64,000 bases of DNA from assembly GCA_029891345.1 (NCBI GenBank), contig CM057009.1, positions 227,317,620 through 227,381,619 on the forward strand, written 5' to 3'. The notes under the pieces were generated by a model, which was given only the letters and a program-made list of their open reading frames with translations, did not search any database and was not told the DNA's origin. This DNA is from Dryococelus australis (taxonomy: Eukaryota; Arthropoda; Insecta; Phasmatodea; Phasmatidae). Both the position numbers and the translations under genes were made by a program. Below, piece after piece: positions 21,125-33,110 of this stretch (its first letter is position 1; the number at the start of each line of letters is the position of its first letter).

Positions 21125-22190
21125 AAGCAAATAAGAAGTCGGTGTAGAAGATTAAAATAAAATGCTAAAATAAAGTATTTTTGCTCGTCAGAGCACTCTT
21201 TCAATGCGACTGTAAATCTGTGGGAAATACCCCGTAAATTAATAGCAGGGTGATTAAGATTAAACAAATGAGCTCAATCATTCTGCCAAATTTCTTGAAT
21301 AGTTACTTTACTAATGTAAATTGTACATACCAGGGAATACGGGGAAAAATACTTAGATTGTATTTATATTTCCAACACAACATATAGATGAGTTGAGAGA
21401 TTTGGCTCTCAAAGCTGGTTGAGCGTTTGCCGTCTCGGGCAGGCGAAAGTCCAGGCTGTCTACCCCAGCAGACATGCGATCGGCCGAATTCACAAGACAG
21501 CACTGGAAGCGAGGCTAATGTTCATTCACGGCACAACCCTGTTGTGTCAGGTCTTGCTAGCAGCTGGTGGAACGGTCGACCGGTGTCCTTGAAAAGTGCG
21601 GACCGGTTCACAGGCTGTCTGACTATGAGATGGTGGGAGATGTTACCTCCATGAAGATCAATAAGCAAATGGCGAGCTGGGCTTTGGGCAGTCCTATTTA
21701 TACCCCTCATCCCTCACTTGTCCAAAAAATTGATTTTGTCTAATTCTCTTTGAAAATGCATTATATGTATTTATTACATGTTAGAAATGGTTTTAACACG
21801 TTTTATAGCAAATATAACACATTAAAAAGAATTTTACATGCAATTTAGCATGTATATGTTAGAATTCAACGTGTATTTGTCTGGTTTTATGCTAATGATT
21901 TTTGAATTATGTTCTTATTTAACCATTTCGTCCACGAACAATTGTTATTACAATACAGGTTCTTTACATTATGAGCTGAAATGAATCTCATACTATGTTT
22001 TTACATCCCTATCATGTACAAACAATTATCAAGCTATTGTATATTTTATTAATTAATAGTGTTACATTCATTAATCCTTTTACAAGGTTACAAACATACC
22101 TAATCTGGAACTGGAACACTGAATCTATAAATTACAACCATACCTACCCATCACTGAGGGTCAGAAATTAGATTACATTCGTACTTGATC
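21125..22190. other. No recognisable gene; GC-richer island at 21,410-21,710
   Basis: The island differs in composition from its surroundings, has short open frames on both strands, and ends with TATTTATACCCCTC, which is TATA-like. I see no family motif. It may be a fragment of a transposon. Confidence 0.4.
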
Positions 22191-22193
22191 TAA

Positions 22194-22330
22194 CAGAGAC
22201 TAGAACCCAGAAATTTAATATTATCATACATGACATAGCCAGGACTCGAACCCAGCTTATATCAACTATGCTGTATCTGGGATTCGAACTCAGAGCCTCC
22301 TTGTATTAACTGATTACTCTATGGAGGCAG
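22194..22330 (-). repeat. tRNA-like B-box cluster (SINE-like)
   Basis: On the minus strand three T-arm-like motifs follow each other: CTGAGTTCGAATCCCAG (22,278-22,294), GCTGGGTTCGAGTCCTGG (22,239-22,256) and CTGGGTTCTAGTCTCTG (22,194-22,210). The first two fit the RNA polymerase III B-box consensus. A GCCTCC...GGAGGC stem precedes them (22,293-22,328). This resembles a tRNA-derived SINE with a repeated T-arm; no functional tRNA fold was found. Confidence 0.5.
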
Positions 22331-22975
22331 GCGACATTTAACAATTTTTTTATGTAAAAATATTATTAAGTTTCTCCAGCAGTCCTTTTTGTCAGATTTA
22401 AATATATCTTCAGTTGAATTGTAATTTTTGGTGAACTAATAGTCTGTTTGCTATCTGATTTTTCCTTTTACCACTCATACGTATTAGTGCAACATACTTT
22501 TCTCTCAGATGTCTCTTTTGAGACATGTATTTATCAACAATTTTTTCTTAGGAAAACAATTTCAGTTATAACAGGGAATAGGTTAAACAAATGTATAAAT
22601 TAATTTTATAAGATACACTTATTGACAAAATATATACAATTTTTTTTTATTATTATCATTTAGATAAAATGAAATATTCAATGTTTCAAAAATTCATTTA
22701 ACACTGAATCAGCATGTTGAAAACATACACATGTAACTACAGGATGTCCCAAAACATAGCTTCAAGCAAGTACAGAGTAATTCAAAATACATAAACAAAT
22801 ATACGATGCCACACAAATCACACAATTATTTCAGTAAATACTGGCAGATCCAAACATGTATGTTCAACAAATACACCTAGCTCCAAAACAACTAGAGGTA
22901 ACACAATACATTGAACACTAAATAGTTGATTAAACATATATACCACATTTTCCTTAAAAAAAAAAAACCTTTTTA
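22331..22975. other. AT-rich spacer, nothing recognised
   Basis: There is no coding frame or repeat of note apart from short A/T runs. Confidence 0.5.
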
Positions 22976-24883
22976 TTAACTATTAGCAACTTCTGTGAGC
23001 AAAGTTTTCTTACATTTTCTTAAAATTGGATCCAGATCCCCTTTTTGAGCTCTGCTTTGAAGAAGGGAGCATTTCATACGCCCTGGTTTTAACTTATCTG
23101 TTAGCACACAAATGTCTTTACATGTAGGAGCATGTAAAACAATGATTTCAACCAAATTGGGATTTGATTCAACATAATGAGAGAACACATCTTCAATACT
23201 AGATGGAAGAAGTCTGTCTACAGTCATATAAAAAAATGGGCTTTCTTGTTGTCACTGGACTGTATGAGTTAGTGACTCTTTTCGTCTCCTAGAGGAAAAT
23301 AAATTACTTTAAAATGAAAATACTGTCACAAGTTACCATTAATTCGCACAAAAGTCCGTTGGACCATAGGACGTAAGTAATATTGGACTTTCCTTGTTTG
23401 ACACTGATGTAATGATTTGCAGAATGAAAATACGTCATGTTGCTGCTATGGCAACCAATACTTGACTGAGGAAGAATTAGCAAGGAACAATGTATGTATA
23501 TTGATAAATTCATTCTTTCTCTAAATTTGCAAGCTGAAACGTGTTTGATTGCTAAATTTAATTTTTGCAAATTTAATTGCTAAATGCACATAGAATTTTG
23601 ATGAATCACGCCCAGTATGATACATGTATCCAAACTAGTTTATGCTATAATGATATAAAGTATGAAGATTATTATCACATTCTTCTAAATACTTATAGGG
23701 CAAAACATTGTCTGTATTATAAACAAGATATTTCAAACATTTTTCCTTCTTCACAATATGATGTTACAATGCGTTCGCCCTTAAACTTATGCTTATGACT
23801 TAATCTGTGTGACCTATGCTGGTTTACAAGGCATTCAGAACTGTTGCAGTTAGTTAAAGTGCCATTAAAACTAGCTTGAGAGAAATACATACATTTGAAA
23901 TGAATGTCAGAATCACATATTTCCTTAACAACAAAATGCGAATATAATAAACTACAAGTTACAGAATACAAACCTTTAGTAAAAAATGCATACTTGTATT
24001 TCATTGGGAACACTATTCTGAATCAACCACTTCACACACATAAATTACACATGTACGAGAAAACTAATCCTCCTTGTTCGAAAATAAAGTTGTGGATGTC
24101 CCCATCGCAGGTCTCCTTCCAACAAACTGTGATTCCCTGGTGAGGTCTGATGAGCTGGTAGGCAATTACTCTGTTTCCCCTTCCTCTTATATTTCCCGCT
24201 AAAATTGACAATCATCAAATCTTCTAATGGTGTTGGCAAGTCACTGTCAGGGCGAAGATATCTCACAGCACAATCGTTGCATGTTATTACTTCACCAAAC
24301 TGAATGCAGAGACTGTTGTCGAAAGTGTAGCATCAATGTTTTATATTGTTGCGGACATGATCTTGTAGAATACCATTATATGTTTTAAAGAAAACTCTTC
24401 TGTATTCAATTTGCAGGACCTCGTATATGTCAGTGGGGTCGAAGATTCTACCCATGACTGATGAGTTAATACTGACTGCTCTTCTTTTTTTAGCTGCTGT
24501 AACACCATTTTTTTCAAATTTTTTAAACTGTTCTTGCTTTGAATAACATTGCATGGCCACATACCACAGGGAGAAGTTAATTATTGGTCACCAATATATG
24601 TATAGTGTTGTTTGCTGTTGCAGTGTTCTGTCCAAACTGTAGTAAGAGAACAGCAACTACACTCCTTCTGCATTATGTATTTGATTTTCTGGTAGGACTT
24701 GTGTTTGGTGATGTATCCACTTTGAGCTTCAAATTCTAGTTGACTGTCATTGCAAGGTAACCTGCTGTCAGGAGATAAATTATATAAATCACAAGTATTT
24801 CGCCCATAACATACGGGGAAAACATTAAAAGATTCTGTTGGACTGATTAACAAGAAACACCAATGTTCATCTCTGTTGCACAT
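22976..24883 (-). pseudogene. Unidentified minus-strand coding remnant, several fragments
   Basis: A chain of minus-strand open stretches covers most of this interval: 24,883-24,581, 24,562-24,333, 24,266-24,045, 24,013-23,717, 23,570-23,304 and 23,227-22,976. Some have natural amino-acid composition and Cys pairs (KECSCCSLTTVWTEHC near 24,640), and the last ends with LDPILRKCKKTLLTEVANS. I do not recognise a family. They could be one decayed gene of 500-600 codons, exons of a host gene, or unrelated frames. Confidence 0.3.
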
Positions 24884-25365
24884 CTGTGTTTGGAATTATA
24901 TGTTGCCTAAGGACGGGAACCATTCTTTCTTGTGTCCTCGAAAATACTGGAGTACATCTTCTCTGGGTCGAATTCATCAATTTTTTTTTTCGAAATCTTA
25001 AACTACCTGGAACAAACCTTTTTTTTTTCGAGAATTAATATCTCTACAAGAAGGTAGAATGTTGGTATAAATATTCTCCTAAAGCTTCACTTTTACATCG
25101 CGAACAGAATGTTTTTTCTTCACTGTGAAAACTTATTATATAATTTAACTATTGAATTTAAAACTCGAATAGTCGTGGTATCTTCGGATATTTATTACTT
25201 CTATATTGGTTAAACTTTTTAAAATTTCCTTCAGCATTTTTCCAAGCAAGTATATGGGATAGTCTTCGAGTAATACATCATTTATTTATTGAAAACGTTT
25301 TTCGTAAGCTATGTCAGCAGAGTCCTATTTCAGATTATGTATCTCATAAGTCTGTTCCCGAAATG

Positions 25366-25515
25366 TCATTCATCATTAGCATTGGTAGCATAGTAAATAG
25401 CAAGCTCCTTAATTACAAAGGAGTTGTCTTGATAGTTTTCGAAACGCTGAGCATAGCACATCATTTTTACGTCATATATTTTTAGACTATGAACAAAAAG
25501 TCTCACTTTCATATA
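25366..25515 (-). pseudogene. Short unidentified coding-like remnant
   Basis: About 49 open minus-strand codons read VRLFVHSLKIYDVKMMC, then FENYQDNSFVIKELAIYYAT and a stop. 'FVIKELAIYY' resembles a motif I recall from the start of nuclease-like ORFs in insect mobile elements, but this is weak. It may belong with the minus-strand remnants at 22,976-24,883. Confidence 0.25.
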
Positions 25516-25979
25516 AGATGACAGTGCTCGCCTTGGAATCTACTTCATTGTCTCCTGAATCGTCCATTACAGCATCTTAAATGATTCTAGGATCAAGTAG
25601 CTGTTCCAGCCTGCGCGACATACAATCCCTATGCATATGTTGCAAAGTTCCCATCATTAGCAAAGTCAGGCATGCCTTAGTGACAATCATCACATGGCAA
25701 TTATGATACTTTATCCTCATCAGCTTGTAAATGATCATCAAGGAATGGGTATACTAGTTTTATTTTGTGACCTGCAAAATAAATTATAAATTGTTTAGCA
25801 GCACTCACAGTTGGGAGTAGTTTAAACTCATTAATGTTTTGGCATTTCCATAAGCTAAAATCGCATTGAACATTTCAACACATTCAGAGTCATAATTGTC
25901 ACTGCAGTGACCTTGATGCATTGTACCTGTTGCGAGCTGATGCAGAAATGAAATCCCTTGTAGATCTTGATGATATATG

Positions 25980-26225
25980 TTGAAGTTGTAGTAGACGACT
26001 GTTGTAGTGGATGCCTATCAGTGTAGTGGACGTCTGGAGCTGTAGTAAACGACTGTTGTAGTGGATGCCTATCAGGGTAGTGCACATCTGGAACTGTAGT
26101 AGATGTCTGTCGTTGTAGTGGATGCCTGTCGTAGTGGATGTCTGAAGCTGTAGTAGAGTCTGTCATTGTAGTGGACGCCTGGAGTTGTAGTAGATGCCAG
26201 GAGTTGTAATGGATGCCTGGCAACA
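25980..26225. repeat. Minisatellite of GTAGTGGATGCCT-type units
   Basis: Units of about 25-30 bases (GTAGTGGATGCCTATCAG, GTAGTGGACGTCTGGAGC, GTAGTAGACGACTGTT) alternate, with a higher-order period near 55-60. The His/Pro/Leu/Gln-rich reverse frame across it is a by-product of the repeat. Confidence 0.85.
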
Positions 26226-26899
26226 TAGTAAATGCCTAAGTCTCACTAGTGCCAATGCCATGCACACAGACGCATACACACATGAAGTGACCATAGCAGT
26301 TGCCGAGTTAACACTAAGAAAAATTAAATTTGCCCCTCCTTATATAGTAAATGGATACAAAATTGCTACCATTTTTCTTTAAATTTACAATAAAATTGCC
26401 CTTTTAGGAAAATCAGTTGAAATATCGTGAAACTTTACAGATTTCATCTTCGATATCAGTCATTTCAAGCTGTTTATGTGTTATTTCACTAGTATCACGT
26501 CAATATTTATTTTCTAGGGACAGCAATTTGTGAATATAAACACATTTTATGTTATAAATCCAGAAGTGGGAAATCAACAAGTGAAATACACATAAATATA
26601 TATAGAAAAAAAGTGATTGAAGTAAAAAAAATTTCGAACAAGTCTATTTAACGTACATTTTAAATGTTTGAAAATAAAGTTTAACTTGAGTATTTGATTA
26701 CATCATAATAGTTAAAACTTTTGTAAGTGGAAATATGCGTGTTTGTCATTACATATAAAATATGTCTTATAACTGTGTTGGTATGAAAATTAATCATTTA
26801 TTAGTTAAAAGTTACTGGAAAACGGGAATAAAGTTTTATCGGTGGGACTTGTAAAAATATTTATTTCGATGAGAATATGCCAGGCTCTTGCATCTCTAA

Positions 26900-27550
26900 A
26901 TAGGAGGAAGCTTCAATGTTCCAGCGAAAAGAACAGTTTGTAGGGAGGAGAGGACAGGGGCTGGCTGCTAGCCAAGGTCAGTTCAAAATCCACTGCTGCC
27001 TCCATAAGGAAAGCATCGCTTTGACCTTGAATCAAGCCTCTGTTCATAGCCAAGGCAGCGCTCTTGGGGTGAAGGGCCTGTGTGGAGCAGCCAGTTACCT
27101 AGATATCCGAAAAACACATTCTTGAGTGTTGTAAAGGGAAGAGGTGCATGGCCTTGAATCATCAGCGAGGGTGCAGCGCCCTCCGTGGACAGGGGCAGTA
27201 ATCTGAAAAACTGTTTCTGACCTTGAGGAGGGCGGGTTTCGTGAAGTACGGTGTTGGAAGGAGCAGTTCTTGGCCGAAGTAGGTGGAAGGGGTATTTGCC
27301 GCTAAACAGGTTCTTGCAGTGTTGAATTGATACCAGGGTGTTTTGCCCAGAGCTTTGGAAAGGGCGACAACGAACTCTGCGTTGGAAGGGGTCGGGACTG
27401 AGAGTACAGAGCATCCATCTGAAAAAAACACGTTCTTGGCCAGTGTAAGGGGAGAGAGTGGATGACCTTGGGCAGGGGCGATTTGGACAATTCTCGAGGG
27501 TTCCCACCATCTTAGTTCTTTGCCAACCCTCACACTGCATAGATGCCAAA
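26900..27550. repeat. GC-rich degenerate repeat block
   Basis: Segments of the type GAAAAACACRTTCTTG...AGGGRAGAG...GGATGACCTTGG recur in diverged form (near 27,110, 27,205, 27,305 and 27,420). The block is far GC-richer than its flanks, and long open frames on the minus strand (up to 188 codons) follow from that composition. They are not counted as genes. Confidence 0.5.
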
Positions 27551-27963
27551 CTGGAACTCTCGACTTAATCGGCCTTTGGATTGTGATAGATACTATTCTC
27601 GTTCAGCGATATTATATGTTCCGGGATATAGATCTAGTTAACATTCTTCATAAACTATAGTGTGGAATATATAGTTTGATAAGTCTTTAATTTATCGTGT
27701 AGTAGTGCTTTTACCATGTAAACACAGTTTCTGTGTTCGGTAGACGAAACTTTGTAGCATTTTCAAATTGCGATTTTGTTTCCAAGTGCAGTGAATTTTA
27801 CAGACTCGGGAAAAAAAATTGTATTTCATTCATTATTTTTAGATAATTCACTTTTATATATTCACTTACTTGTAGGACGAATAGCATAATCAAATCATTA
27901 ATAGTAGCTTGGTAGGGAAATAGGTTCTGTCAGTCGCAAATTTCAACTCAGCCACGCTCCATG

Positions 27964-28015
27964 TATATAAGTTGGCGCAAGTCATACGATCCAGTCATTC
28001 ATTGACTGACCTCCG
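27964..28015 (+). promoter_or_regulatory. Core-promoter-like unit 1 (TATA + initiator)
   Basis: TATATAAG at 27,964 is followed about 30 bases later by CCAGTCATTCATTGACTGAC, which contains an arthropod-type initiator (TCATTC). The spacing fits a core promoter. The same arrangement recurs in the second sub-unit and in the second repeat copy. Confidence 0.5.
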
Positions 28016-28226
28016 AGTTGGATGGATGTGTTTTGGGTAAGCTTCTTGTGCGATTTAATTATGTGTATTTCTATTGTGTCTGTTTAAAATTCAACTAGTC
28101 TAATTTATATATTAGTATGTGTATCATAAACATAAATTTTATCCATTTGTCACATAAATCGTATTCACATATATTTACGAGTAGCTATGACGTTATTCGC
28201 TTGTCAGCCTGCGAATGCACTCCACG

Positions 28227-28280
28227 TATATAAGCTGGCACACGTCATACATTCCAGTCATTCATTGACTGACCTCCAAG
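28227..28280 (+). promoter_or_regulatory. Core-promoter-like unit 2 (TATA + initiator)
   Basis: TATATAAG at 28,227 and TCATTCATTGACTGACCTCC about 30 bases downstream repeat unit 1 nearly exactly. Conservation of just this part between sub-units argues that it matters, as inference. Confidence 0.5.
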
Positions 28281-28470
28281 GTGGACGGATGTGTTTTCGA
28301 GGAGCTGCTTGTGCGATTTCATTACATGTTTATTCATTTTTCTTTATTTTCACGTCACTCTATAATAAAATGTAGGTTACAAGTTGACATAACTCGTATA
28401 TCAAAGTCAGTGCTTCACTGAACGAAAGGATGTATATTAAACGTTTTATTTTTTACGCATTTTGATCAAT

Positions 28471-29157
28471 TAATTTCTTTTCACATGTGGATTACGATTC
28501 TGAAGTTCCTCGTCACCAGTCTCAAAGGCAGACGGACGTGTAAGAGATGTTCGAGAGGCGTCAAGTGGTGTCATATATCTTGTTGTTGTGTTTGTTAGCC
28601 ATTTAATTTATAGGGACTTTTTTTTTTGCTTCGTTAATTCCATATTGCACACTCACAAAATTGTGATAGTCACATAGTTCGTTCGTTCGTTCGTTATACA
28701 TACCTCATGTAAATTATATTTCTAGCATACAGGTCGGGGTAGATTAATTCATCTCTTTATATTTATTTTCATACTGGAGAGTCATGTAATTGCACTTATT
28801 ATTCACATAGTTGTGATAGTTTTAAGTTGGTAATTAGATGCAAGTAATTTATTCATAAGTAGAACACTCTGAATTTCTGTGATGTTTAATTGCATGTGGA
28901 ATAATTCTACCATTTAAAGTCGCCTATCTACCATCACTGTCTTCGAACAAGGTCGCTACCACACCAAAAAATTTCACTTATGACACTCATGTACAAATCT
29001 CAGTATATATATATATATATATATATATATCCTGTCCCCAACACGCCGCACCACAGATGTGTGCCAGAGCTCACAGGGCGATGACGTACCAGGGCTCCCC
29101 ACAAAGAAAGAATAAAATTGACCCTTAGTACACTCTTGCACCAAACCCAAAATATAA
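28471..29157. repeat. Microsatellites in gene-free DNA
   Basis: There is a GTTC tetranucleotide run at about 28,678-28,695 and a pure TA run at about 29,004-29,030. No coding frame was found between them. Confidence 0.7.
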
Positions 29158-29290
29158 CATTTTCAATACATTTAACCCTTTCAATCCATTAAACCCTTTC
29201 ATTTTATTTAATCCTTTCGATTTCATTGTCCCGTTCATTAAATTTAACCTTTTCAATTTGATTAACCATTTCAGTCATTTCGATATCAGT
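29158..29290. repeat. Minisatellite of ~17-19-bp AACCCTTTCAATT-type units
   Basis: Units such as TTTAACCCTTTCAATCCA, TTAAACCCTTTCATTTTA and TTTAATCCTTTCGATTTC follow each other about seven times with drift. Confidence 0.85.
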
Positions 29291-31319
29291 CTAATTAGGT
29301 CAATCAAAAAAGGTTGCATCCTTTGGGGTTAGGATCCCTCTGGCTCTACTACTATCTTATCATTTATATAATTGTTGTATGGGAAATTAATATTTTTCAT
29401 ACTGCAAACATTAGCAAGTAACTATTAATAAATATTGCCGACATAGAAGAGGCTAAATTATAAGGCTGATAGTTTACAGCATAATATTATATTGCATGAA
29501 TAATTTTGATCAAAATAAGTTATTGTTGTGGAGAGTCAAGTTAAATAAATTCAATTACATTTTTTTCACATATTCATATGTAATAAACAGGGAAAATAAG
29601 CAAGGTAACAGATTTTCAGCATTTCAAGTTTTATCAGTTAAAAGAATGATCAATATAACTTATTCTAAAAGTGAATGAATTCCTTTGGAACTGAACATTT
29701 GGAAAGAAATATTTAACTGCAAGAGCTGCATGTGCATAGGTAGTAAGCAGCTATATTTGTCCAAGTGGTACAGGCTGTTCACAGCTAGTTGAGCAATTTT
29801 TAAATCAACCTTTGAACAATGTCACTACCCTGCTGTATACCAGTATATAATTGTTTGGGTACATTAACTGGCTTGCACTCAGTAAAGTTGGGAACGATGG
29901 AGGGAAAGTACAGTAGTTACATTTTTAAAAGTTGAATACAAAATATTTTTATACTAATATCAATTAATGCTGAAATTATTTCTTTTGTTTTCTATTTTTT
30001 GATTCAATGTGTAAGAATTAACAGATTTACGAAACATTTACTATTTAATAATTTCACATTTTCACTTGACCGACGCACAAATAAGGCGGCCATGCCCATG
30101 AACAATGTTAATTGTACATACGGTGGAAAAATACACAATTTGCATACAAGTAGAGCTTAATTCTTTGAAAAATGCTCAGTTTACAATGAACAGCATGTAA
30201 TATAGCTGTGCTGCTGGAAAAAGGAATAATGCTTTTATAGTTGCACTGATAATTGATTATTTTTAAAATCTATTAAAAAAGACGTCAATAAAGGAAGTTA
30301 TAAATTAAGTCTTCTTAAATATCCACTCTCAAAATCTGAATGCATATATGAATTATCCTTACAAGGTTATCGCATAAAATTTCCCAATGGAATAGAAATT
30401 TTGAACCTCCATTCACACAGTTTATTTTTACGTCATTGTTACTTGTGAACCAATCTGTAGGCCTATATAGCCTATATCAGGTTCTTTACACTAGGATACT
30501 TATGAGATAAAAGGTGTTCGTGCAAAATCAATCGATGATCCCGGAATGGCATCCGTGTTGTCATGGGCTATGGCACATCATGAAAAGTTTCAAAATACAA
30601 AGCGCAAAATTAAGAAAAACCAATTTAATACCGATACCAATGCAGTATTGGCTTGCACCACTAAAGGAATTACTTCTAGAAACTTACTGAGTAGTTCAAA
30701 TTCAGTCCATAGTCATTGCTTCCTAATCAGTATCAGGTCGTTTACAAAATGTTACTGTGTATGTAGTTGGGATTTTTTAACCTTTGACATCTATAAAAAG
30801 TGAAAAGAACATGGCATTTACATGATATGTTTTAACCTTGTTGATTTTTAGATTGACGTAAAGTAGATCTTGTATGTCTTATAATAAGGTTTCGAATTAA
30901 AAAAGCGAAAACCTTTTGTACCTACATGTTGGCTTCGTTTTGCAAGAAATGGTATTTTTGGTTATATTTTGCCAACCAAAAAAAAAAGTGCAATCATAGC
31001 AGTATTAAAAAAATTGAAATCTAACCAAAGTACATCTGATCCATTCTCGTTACACTTTCTCGCTGCCCTTTATGTTGAGGAATGGAGGATTTACCGATTC
31101 CATCTATGACAAAGGGCAAAGAGCTGACTTTGTTTTTGCATGTATGTCTGCATTGCATTTGTAACAGTACGATATACTGTGGAAATTTGCCCTGAACGAA
31201 GTCAACAATCATCATGTTAATATTTAAGAAAGGCGACAGCAGAAAACTACCAACTTATGCCCTTACTTTCTACTTTTTCCAAGCTTTTTATAATTACACA
31301 CACCCAAAAAACACGAAAA
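29291..31319. other. AT-rich DNA without recognisable gene
   Basis: Open frames at 29,496-29,678, 30,546-30,803 and 31,021-31,215 carry no motif I recognise. The 85-codon frame at 30,546 has a natural start (MASVLSWAMAHHEKF) but turns Ser/Phe/Cys-rich and is not supported. Confidence 0.45.
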
Positions 31320-31740
31320 TTACGGCCGGTTAAAGATAGCCGACATACTCCGGCCAGATGATGTCGGCCGCTGTCTCATGCCGGAAGCGGCCCGATGGAA
31401 ATATGAACTGTCAGCTGACGATTTGCCGACAGTGTCAAAAATACACCGTACTTCTTACAGGCAAATACAAAATGTATTCCAACACAACATAGACGAAATT
31501 ACAGGCCAGAATCTGGCTGGTAAAAGCTAGCCGACAAGTTTCGGAATCTGCAGCTGCTGGATTGCGGCAAGATGTCTGGCCATCGGTGGCTGGATGGCGG
31601 CAAGATGCTGGGCCTGTGGCGGCTGGATGGCGGCAAGATGCCGGGTCTGCAGCAGCTTGATGGTAGCAAGATGCGGGGCCTATGGCGGCTGTAGGGCGGC
31701 AAGATGATGGGCCTGCAATGGCTGGATGTCGTTACAATTC
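31320..31740. repeat. GC-rich minisatellite and flanking palindromic block
   Basis: From about 31,560 units of roughly 36 bases of the type GGCTGGATGGCGGCAAGATG recur about five times. Before it, GGTTAAAGATAGCCGACATA (31,327) is echoed at 31,520 as GGTAAAAGCTAGCCGACAAG. AGCCGACAT and ATGTCGGC near 31,340-31,370 form an inverted repeat. The block is embedded in AT-rich DNA. Confidence 0.75.
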
Positions 31741-32356
31741 CAGGCCTGCAGCTGAATGATAACCTGAAATAAGCAGTATAACAATGAAAAAACCTTAATT
31801 TTCGATTTTATATTTTAGTAATTATTATTTTCTCTATACATATATTAATTTCATTTACTTCTCAAAAATTATATGATATGAAAACATTTGGCTACCCGAG
31901 TTAAATTAAGTGGTTAATTTAGGGCTTTATAATTCTTTTGCGGTATTTTGTACCAAAACTTTTCTTAAAATTTAATTTTAAAAAGTTTATTCCAACAGCG
32001 GTTTCAGAAATGTTTCTTAAAACATTTAGACATTCTAATAAATCATTAAAACTTGAAAGAACTTTTCACAAACTGAATGATGTTTCTTTAAAATCGTAAA
32101 AACAAGTCTGTAGAATAGTTAAACACTTTTACAAAATAAATTAAGTGTCTTCAAAATCGTAAAACAGGTCTTCGGAATTGTTAAACATATTTACAAATAA
32201 AATGATATGTCTTATAAATCGTAAAACAAGTCTTTAAAATCGTAAAACCTTTTTACAAATCAAATGGAAATTACATAACATTAATTCTGAGTGTGTTACA
32301 TTTTTTTTAGTATAGAATTTGTTAAAACATAGGTGGTTTTGGTTTTGGTTAATTAT

Positions 32357-32357
32357 A

Positions 32358-32424
<67 letters not shown>
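32357..32424. repeat. (TA)n microsatellite
   Basis: About 65 bases of pure TA dinucleotide, directly before the 260-bp tandem repeat. Confidence 0.95.
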
Positions 32425-32425
<1 letters not shown>

Positions 32426-33110
32426 CTCCCAAACTTGTTCAGTATGATTTACCTGGTGATGTATGTGTGACATGATGGATAAATGAGCCTTGAGTATTTC
32501 TAATGAATGAAATGTTTTGATGTGAATGTGAAGGGGGATTGGTAATTTAATTTTTTAGATGTTTTTTTAAATGAAATGTAGTGAGGGATGTTGTGTGTAT
32601 GCGGTAAGGACTTTGGAACCGCAAAAACAAGGGAGAACTATGCAGCTCACACCAAGTGTGAGGAGGAGATGCATAATCTCAGCTCCCAAGCTTATTCAGT
32701 ATGAGTTGACCGGAGAAAAATGTGTGAGATGATGGATAAATGAGCCTTGAGTATTTCTACTTAATGAAATGTTTTTGATGTGTATGTGACAGGGTGGATT
32801 GGGTGTTTAATATTTTATATTTTAAGTATTTTTTAAAAGAAATGTTTAAGGGAGCGATATGTGCATGAGGTATGAACTTTGGAACAGATAAAACAAGAGA
32901 GAACTATGCCGCTCATGCCAAGCACGAGGGGGAGATGCATAATCGCTGTTTCCAAGCTTGTTCAGTATATGTTCACTGGAGAAAAATGTGTGAGGTGATG
33001 GATAAATGAGCCTTGAGTATTTATAATGAATGAAATATTTTTGATGTGTATGTGATTCTGCGGGTCGGGTATGTAACTTAATTTTAAGACATTTCATTTT
33101 AAAAGTTGGT
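32424..33110. repeat. ~260-bp tandem repeat, about 2.7 copies
   Basis: Units start near 32,424 (AGCTCCCAAACTTGTTCAG), 32,681 (AGCTCCCAAGCTTATTCAG) and 32,944 (GCTGTTTCCAAGCTTGTTCAG). Each contains GATGGATAAATGAGCCTTGA, and the first two end in a GAGAACTATGC-type segment. Periods are about 257 and 263. This may be an edge of a satellite family. Confidence 0.9.

Larger units (their letters stand above)
27861..28470 (+). repeat. ~600-bp dispersed repeat, copy 1
   Basis: It matches 39,506-40,115 in the same orientation over its full length, beginning TTCACTTACTTGTAGGACG and ending near 28,470 after a stretch containing GTATATTAAACGTTTTATTT. The repeat is built from two related sub-units of about 265 bases. 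It could be an LTR or another terminal repeat; no TG...CA ends or primer-binding site were proven. Confidence 0.8.

Noticed and set aside
25855-26226. 123-codon His/Pro/Gln-rich minus frame
   Set aside because: By-product of the GTAGTGGATGCCT minisatellite.
26983-27549. 188-codon minus-strand open frame
   Set aside because: It spans a GC-rich degenerate repeat with overlapping open frames and Pro/Arg/Ser-biased composition; no domain is visible.
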